Shown piece after piece: positions 5,665-9,594 of a stretch of DNA of 9,594 nt. The DNA is from Leptolyngbyaceae cyanobacterium SM1_3_5 (GTDB taxonomy: Bacteria; Cyanobacteriota; Cyanobacteriia; Elainellales; Elainellaceae). The notes below the pieces were generated by a model. That model made no database searches. It was not told the DNA's origin and saw only the letters and a list, made by a program, of their open reading frames with translations. The first letter of the stretch is position 1. Each line of letters starts with the position of its first letter. The translations under genes were made by a program, and so were the position numbers. Location: positions 1 through 9,594 of the forward strand of contig JAAUTJ010000132.1 of NCBI GenBank assembly GCA_012031475.1, in the 5' to 3' direction.

Positions 5665-6435
5665 ATGGCAACTCAACAACCGTCCCGTCTGTCTCAGTCA
5701 GGTGCGCTTCTGCTCGGCTTTCAAACATTTCTCCGCAAAGAAATTCACGAATGGCAGCGCAAGCAAGGCGCGATCGCTCTCCTCGTTTTTCTCCCAATTG
5801 TGTTCAGTGCGCTGCTTGTTTTCTTTGCAAAATCGACTGCACCCAATCAACTGCCCGATCTAACGCTGGCAGCTTCAAGCTATTCCAATAATCCGGCTTG
5901 GACTGTGCCCGTTTCTGTTTTGCTCTCGATCGGACTCATCACTCAGGAATTAGATTCAGGAACGCTCAGTTGGAATTTGACTAAACCGCTTTCTCGCGTT
6001 TCATTTCTGTTGGGCAAATGGTTGTCAAATACGCTGGTGATTTGGCTGTTTGCAATTGTAATTCCTAACTTTGTCTCAGTCGTGATTAGCGCGATCGGCT
6101 TGGGTTGGAAAACCCCAAATTTTGGTCAGATTCTTGCCTTTCAGGTGGTCGGATTCTGTGCGGTTGGGTTTTGGGTGCTGCTGTGTCTTTTTCTGGGCGT
6201 TGTCCTAAAAGATCAAGCTTCCATCACCACCGGAGCGCTGATCGTCGCTGCACTTGGCTCTTTTCTGCCGCTCATTCCGATTGAAGAGATAAAGCCGTTT
6301 GCACCGTTCTATCCAAGCAACACTCTGGATTGGCTGGTCAGTGAAAATCGCTTCAAGCTGTTTGCCTATTTGGTTTACATGGCGGGCATGGCGATCGCCA
6401 CCAAACTGATTTTTGATCGCAAAGAGTTCTCTTAA
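5665..6435 (+). CDS. ABC-2 type transporter permease subunit
   Basis: A 256-residue integral membrane protein, of normal length for an ABC-2 half-transporter permease. After an N-terminal cytoplasmic region with the amphipathic segment LRKEIHEWQRKQGAI come about six hydrophobic segments (roughly 37-55, 79-94, 122-146, 155-180, 187-205 and 232-250). Residues 94-117 hold the characteristic E.DSGTL.W.L.KPLSR..FLLGKW motif of this permease group, in the cytoplasmic loop that faces the ATPase. It is expected to form a homodimer with the ATPase encoded 20 bases downstream and export or extrude an unknown substrate. The ATG at 5665 has no obvious Shine-Dalgarno. The sequence just upstream (5620-5667) resembles that upstream of paralogue B, so the promoter region here may derive from the same duplication. 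Confidence 0.88.
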   Translation: MATQQPSRLSQSGALLLGFQTFLRKEIHEWQRKQGAIALLVFLPIVFSALLVFFAKSTAPNQLPDLTLAASSYSNNPAWTVPVSVLLSIGLITQELDSGTLSWNLTKPLSRVSFLLGKWLSNTLVIWLFAIVIPNFVSVVISAIGLGWKTPNFGQILAFQVVGFCAVGFWVLLCLFLGVVLKDQASITTGALIVAALGSFLPLIPIEEIKPFAPFYPSNTLDWLVSENRFKLFAYLVYMAGMAIATKLIFDRKEFS

Positions 6436-6455
6436 TTTCTATCAGGCATCTTCTT

Positions 6456-7397
6456 ATGACTTCTGCAATTTCGATTCGCAATCTCAGCAAGCGTTACGGC
6501 AAGCTTCAAGTTTTGAATGATGTTTCGATCGATGTGCCGCACGGCTCCATCTTTGGATTCTTGGGTCCGAATGGAGCGGGAAAAAGCACAACGATTCGTA
6601 TTCTCGCAGGCTTGAGTCAAGCAACGAGCGGCAGCGCTTTTGTGAATGGCGTTTCGGTTGACAAAACTGGCTTACATCGCCGTCACTTAGGTTACGTTGC
6701 TCAAGAACCACGCTTCTATGGTTGGATGACTGGACGCGAAGTGATGGAATATTCCGCTAGCTTCTACGGCGAGGTTTCCAAACAGCGGATTGCTGATTTG
6801 CTCGATCGCGTTGGCATCGCAGCAGCAGCAAATCGCCCCTGTCAAAGCTATTCGGGCGGAATGCGTCAGCGCTTAGGAATTGCTCAAGCATTAATTGGTA
6901 AACCCGCCGTTGTGATCATGGATGAACCTGTGTCCGCGCTTGATTCGATCGGGCGGGCAGAAGTGCTGAAACTGATGCAAAGCTTGCGCGGCGAAACGAC
7001 GATTTTCTACTCGACTCACATCCTTGAAGACGTGCAGCGGTTAAGCGATTATGTCGCCATTTTGAATCAGGGAAAGCTGGTGAAAATGGCTCCCACACAG
7101 GCACTTTTGAACAGCTTTGCGAATGGCAGTTTGCGCGTCACGTTGGCTGGTGCGAAGGAAGCGATCGCGGATCAACTCAAACTGCTTCCGGGCGTCGTTC
7201 ACTCTTCTTTGGTCGAACGATTGGGCATTGTTCGCGTTTATGACGTGCAGGTGAAAGAAGGCGCAATGCCGAATGTGCAGCGATCTATCACGCAGTTTGC
7301 CGCTCGTCAAGATTTGATTCTTGTTACGAATGAACCGACCAAAATCGAGCTAGAAACCGTCTTCTTGCAGCTTGTTCAAACGCCGCAGGTCAGCTAA
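6456..7397 (+). CDS. ABC transporter ATP-binding subunit (ABC-2/CcmA type)
   Basis: A 313-residue ATPase that powers the adjacent permease. All nucleotide-binding elements are intact: Walker A GPNGAGKST (37-45), Q-loop Gln83 in YVAQEP, signature SGGMRQ (133-138), Walker B VVIMDEP (152-158) with catalytic Glu157, D-loop SALD (160-163) and H-loop His188 in YSTH. The C-terminal extension (about 225-313), ending TKIELETVFLQL, is typical of drug/export-type ATPases paired with ABC-2 permeases. It follows the permease by 20 bases and precedes the PPC-like gene by 17 bases, consistent with one operon. The substrate is not evident. Confidence 0.93.
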   Translation: MTSAISIRNLSKRYGKLQVLNDVSIDVPHGSIFGFLGPNGAGKSTTIRILAGLSQATSGSAFVNGVSVDKTGLHRRHLGYVAQEPRFYGWMTGREVMEYSASFYGEVSKQRIADLLDRVGIAAAANRPCQSYSGGMRQRLGIAQALIGKPAVVIMDEPVSALDSIGRAEVLKLMQSLRGETTIFYSTHILEDVQRLSDYVAILNQGKLVKMAPTQALLNSFANGSLRVTLAGAKEAIADQLKLLPGVVHSSLVERLGIVRVYDVQVKEGAMPNVQRSITQFAARQDLILVTNEPTKIELETVFLQLVQTPQVS

Positions 7398-7414
7398 TTT
7401 CAAGAGGAGTTCAA

Positions 7415-7894
7415 ATGTTTGGCAAATCACAAAAGTTCGCGCAGTTTCGTCAGTTTGATCTGAGTTCAAGGATGAATCAATCGTGGCGTTCCGGAACGGT
7501 ATCGCGCTTCCGATTCTTCGGAGATGGCGACAGCTCGATCGATCGAGCTAACGAGATCAACCTGTCAAGCAGCAGCAGTTTTCAGGACAGTGGCCGCGTC
7601 AGCGAGAACAATCCTGACTACTACCGATTCACGCTGAGAAACAGCAGCAGCGTCAAGTTCAACTTTCAAAATCGAGGGGAAGAATCGATTCGTTTTTCGA
7701 TTGTCGATCGCACCGATCGCACCATTTCGATCAACGGCAAGCGATTGTTTGCTGACCTTGATTCGGGTAACAGAGAAAAGCTTGGAGTTCGGTTCAGTGC
7801 GGGAACCTATTTCATTCGCATCAAAACGTCGGAAGGCAACGATGAACGCTACAGCTTTCGGCTAAGAGTCAACTCGCGACGCAACGACGATTAA
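7415..7894 (+). CDS. PPC-like (pre-peptidase C-terminal-like) beta-sandwich protein
   Basis: A 159-residue protein with a good Shine-Dalgarno (AAGAGGAG) before the ATG at 7415. Residues 1-42 are polar and basic with no signal peptide. Residues 43-153 resemble the bacterial pre-peptidase C-terminal (PPC) beta-sandwich: a DRANEINL start, FQDSGRVSENNPDYYRFTL (the G.V...D.DYY.F.L pattern), a beta strand SSVKFNFQN, SIVDRTDR, then LGVRFSAGTYFIRIKTSEG..ERYSFRL (the L.AGTYY/FI.V pattern). PPC domains usually occur in secreted or surface proteins, often attached to peptidases; here the domain stands alone. Lack of an export signal is odd. Close linkage to an ABC transporter invites the idea that it is a substrate or accessory protein, which is inference. 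Confidence 0.65.
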   Translation: MFGKSQKFAQFRQFDLSSRMNQSWRSGTVSRFRFFGDGDSSIDRANEINLSSSSSFQDSGRVSENNPDYYRFTLRNSSSVKFNFQNRGEESIRFSIVDRTDRTISINGKRLFADLDSGNREKLGVRFSAGTYFIRIKTSEGNDERYSFRLRVNSRRNDD

Positions 7895-7903
7895 ACCTGT
7901 AAT

Positions 7904-7935
7904 AGAAGCGATCGAATTCTCACCCGATCGCTTCT
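7904..7935. terminator. Bidirectional terminator-like hairpin between convergent genes
   Basis: AGAAGCGATCG (7904-7914) and CGATCGCTTCT (7925-7935) are perfectly complementary over 11 bp with a 10-base loop. Three further flanking pairs, one of them G-T, can extend the stem. It lies 9 bases after the PPC-like gene stop and just past the stop of the convergent AI-2E family gene, with GTTTATT on the plus-strand side. It probably terminates both transcripts. The stem includes HIP1 cores. Confidence 0.75.
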
Positions 7936-7937
7936 GT

Positions 7938-9086
7938 TTATTCGTCTAAATCTTGTGGATCTTGACCCTTCGTTTCGGTGGGTAGCGCCGTTGCGTCCGC
8001 AGGTTCGATCGCCAAAATCGGAGCCGTCACCAGTTCAGCGCGAGTCGTGTCTCTGTCCCACTGGTTGAGGACATCTTTGACCAACGCTTCTTCAATCCAG
8101 GCGCGAAATACGATCGTTAAGGGCAGAGCCAGCACTAGTCCTAAAAATCCGAAAATGCTGGCAAAAAATAGTTGGGACACCAGGGTTAAAGCAGGTAGCA
8201 AAGAAACCTGGTTCGCCATGATTGTGGGTGTAATCAGGTAGCTTTCAAGCTGCTGGATGATGATGTAGAGGACGACGGCGGCGATCGCCTTAAACACGCC
8301 ATTTTCGTCGATCAAAGCAACCGTAACCGGAAAAACTAAGCTCAACGTTGGCCCAATGTTTGGAATAATATTCAGCAGTCCGGCCAAAAGCGCCTGCGCC
8401 AAAACCAGCTTAATTCGTAATATCCACAGGCCGACTCCGCTCAACAGCGCAATGCACAGGGAACTGACCAAAACGCCGCCTGCCCAGTTACCCAAATCCT
8501 GTTCGCAACGGGTCAAAATTTCATCGGCTCGCCTGCGATAAAATGAGGGAAACAGCAGCAGAAAGACGCGACGATAGGCAGAAGGATTGACGAGCATCAT
8601 AATCGTTAAAACGATGACGAGCAAGCCTTGCAGTGGAATTGCCAGCGTGTTAATTAAATTACCAAACAGACCAAAGAATTGCCCCAGAAAGTTACGCAAA
8701 ATCGGTACCAGCGTTTGGAAGTCGCTGAAGTCTGGAACGTCAAAGCGAGGAAACCAAGCTGGTAGATTGGTGTTGAGAATCTGTAGCTGTTCAAGGACTT
8801 GGGCGGCTCCAGCAGGAACAAGGCTAATTAACTGCACAAACTGCCCGATGAATGGCGGCACAATCAGCAAAATGACGAATAGGCTGAGGAAAAAAATAAG
8901 GCTCAGCGTTAGCAGCAGAGCAATTCCGCGTTTTGCGCCGGATTTTTGGAGACGTTGAGCGATGCGGTTGAAGGCGGTTGCGAGTACAACGGCAGTAAAC
9001 AGCAGCAGCAGCGTTTGTCGAAACTGCCACAAAATAAATAGCGAAACAACGAGTGCAAATAAGCCGAGCCACTGCCCAAATTTCAC
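7938..9086 (-). CDS. AI-2E family (PerM/TqsA-like) transporter
   Basis: A 382-residue polytopic membrane protein of the AI-2E family, members of which export autoinducer-2 or act as ion antiporters; the substrate here is unknown. Family features: two or three N-terminal hydrophobic segments (about 5-40 and 54-80), a long amphipathic region (about 80-135), then the C-terminal core with LLAGLLNIIPNIGPTLSLVFPV (including the family's IP..GP element), YIIIQQLESYLITPTIM and a last hydrophobic stretch FGFLGLVLALPLTIV. A hydrophilic tail of about 50 residues rich in Asp, Thr and Pro ends the protein. The start is GTG at 9084-9086 with GAGGAG eight bases upstream. It is divergent from cysE and convergent with the PPC-like gene, so it is probably transcribed alone. 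Confidence 0.9.
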   Translation of the reverse strand: MKFGQWLGLFALVVSLFILWQFRQTLLLLFTAVVLATAFNRIAQRLQKSGAKRGIALLLTLSLIFFLSLFVILLIVPPFIGQFVQLISLVPAGAAQVLEQLQILNTNLPAWFPRFDVPDFSDFQTLVPILRNFLGQFFGLFGNLINTLAIPLQGLLVIVLTIMMLVNPSAYRRVFLLLFPSFYRRRADEILTRCEQDLGNWAGGVLVSSLCIALLSGVGLWILRIKLVLAQALLAGLLNIIPNIGPTLSLVFPVTVALIDENGVFKAIAAVVLYIIIQQLESYLITPTIMANQVSLLPALTLVSQLFFASIFGFLGLVLALPLTIVFRAWIEEALVKDVLNQWDRDTTRAELVTAPILAIEPADATALPTETKGQDPQDLDE

Positions 9087-9278
9087 CGTGCCAACTCCTC
9101 AGAACATGCTCAACGTTAGATCGATCGAGCCGCGATCGCCAAGACACCGTATTCGGTCACTGTCATTATCATCAGGTTATTTTAAGGAGGAGCGGGAAGT
9201 TCGTCTCTACCGATATCGATGGATCTTGTTGCAGCGCTAAAATATTAAGTGGCATTTACATCACCGGGAAAACTGCTC
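9087..9278. promoter_or_regulatory. Divergent region between the AI-2E family gene and cysE
   Basis: About 190 bases that should contain promoters for both genes. They include the Shine-Dalgarno of the minus-strand gene, CGATCG clusters near 9120-9137, and an isolated AAGGAGGAG at about 9184-9192 that is too far from either candidate cysE start to serve it. No clear promoter pair is seen. Confidence 0.3.
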
Positions 9279-9594
9279 GTGCTTTCTTCTCTGCTGGCTG
9301 ACTTTCGCATCATCTTTGAGCGCGACCCTGCGGCGCGAAATTGGCTGGAGGTGTTGTTTTGCTATCCCGGACTGCAAGCCCTGATGTTCTATCGCGTCGC
9401 GCATCGGCTGCACCAGTGGAAACTGCCGTTTGTGCCGCGCTTGATTTCGCATCTAGCTCGCTTTTTCACAGGCATCGAAATTCACCCCGGCGCGGCGATC
9501 GGCAGTGGCGTCTTCATCGATCACGGCATGGGCGTCGTAATTGGTGAAACGGCGATCGTCGGGGACTATGCGCTGATCTATCAGGGCGTACGTT
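9279..9594 (+). CDS. cysE: Serine O-acetyltransferase, N-terminal part (cut by window end)
   Basis: The first 105 residues of serine acetyltransferase, which makes O-acetylserine from serine and acetyl-CoA, the first committed step of cysteine synthesis. The N-terminal segment DFRIIFERDPAARNWLEVL, then CYPGLQALMFYRVAHRLH, is characteristic of the shorter bacterial and cyanobacterial CysE. The left-handed beta-helix begins at GIEIHPGAAIGSGVFIDHGMGVVIGE; His82 in the DHG motif corresponds to the catalytic His of the DHATG motif in E. coli CysE. The start is uncertain: GTG at 9279 gives the usual family N-terminus (MLSSLLADFRI), while an in-frame GTG at 9249, directly after a TAA, would add ten residues. 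The frame stays open to the window end, so the gene continues outside. Confidence 0.9.
   Translation, partial: MLSSLLADFRIIFERDPAARNWLEVLFCYPGLQALMFYRVAHRLHQWKLPFVPRLISHLARFFTGIEIHPGAAIGSGVFIDHGMGVVIGETAIVGDYALIYQGVR

Noticed and set aside
8587..8958. Plus-strand 123-residue ORF inside the AI-2E family gene
   Set aside because: It is antisense to a clear membrane-protein gene. Its Arg/Ser/Lys-rich composition is the complement of hydrophobic codons.
9219..9248. A 9-residue leader peptide ORF (MDLVAALKY) just before cysE
   Set aside because: It contains no Cys codons and the AAGGAGGAG is about 26 bases away. It is simply the stretch before the stop that precedes the open cysE frame.

Overview
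The window looks like chromosomal DNA of a cyanobacterium, possibly a filamentous Leptolyngbya/Oscillatoria-type lineage. The evidence is the frequent HIP1-type octamer GCGATCGC and CGATCG core (for example two overlapping copies at 3597-3610), many GTG starts, weak Shine-Dalgarno sites, and family matches such as a DUF3146-like protein and a cyanobacterial-type serine acetyltransferase. No tRNA, rRNA, transposase, CRISPR or phage gene is visible.

Layout. 1-424: a small DUF3146-like gene on the minus strand, then a short divergent spacer. 425-919 (+): a shortened pyroglutamyl-peptidase (C15)-like protein that keeps the Glu/Cys/His triad. 911-3578 (-): a tightly packed operon, read from right to left, of a predicted PD-(D/E)XK nuclease-like protein, a membrane sensor histidine kinase and a NarL/LuxR-type response regulator. 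Both junctions are ATGA overlaps. 3579-5664 (+): the most unusual part. It holds an exported protein with two LTPxQ helical repeats and a tandem pair of small, two-cysteine, membrane-anchored or exported paralogues. All three genes show a reading-frame discontinuity, and they are separated by repeated non-coding elements (a repeat of about 70 bp upstream of the first two genes, and hairpin-bearing spacers after the two paralogues). 5665-7894 (+): an ABC-2 permease, its ATPase and a PPC-like beta-sandwich protein, closely spaced and probably one operon. A perfect inverted repeat then separates them from 7938-9086 (-), an AI-2E/PerM family membrane protein. 9279-9594 (+) is the 5' part of cysE, cut by the window end.

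Function as a whole. The regulator pair, the Spy-like exported protein, the small two-cysteine proteins and the ABC exporter would fit an envelope-related module. This is inference from adjacency only. The strongest candidate for something undescribed is the pair of paralogues at 4836-5143 and 5279-5568: each is coding in frame 0 for its first two thirds and in the -1 frame for its last third, with the switch at the same aligned position. The conserved second cysteine and the ACQQF motif lie in the -1 frame in both. Programmed frameshifting, parallel decay and assembly indels all remain possible; the sequence alone does not decide.
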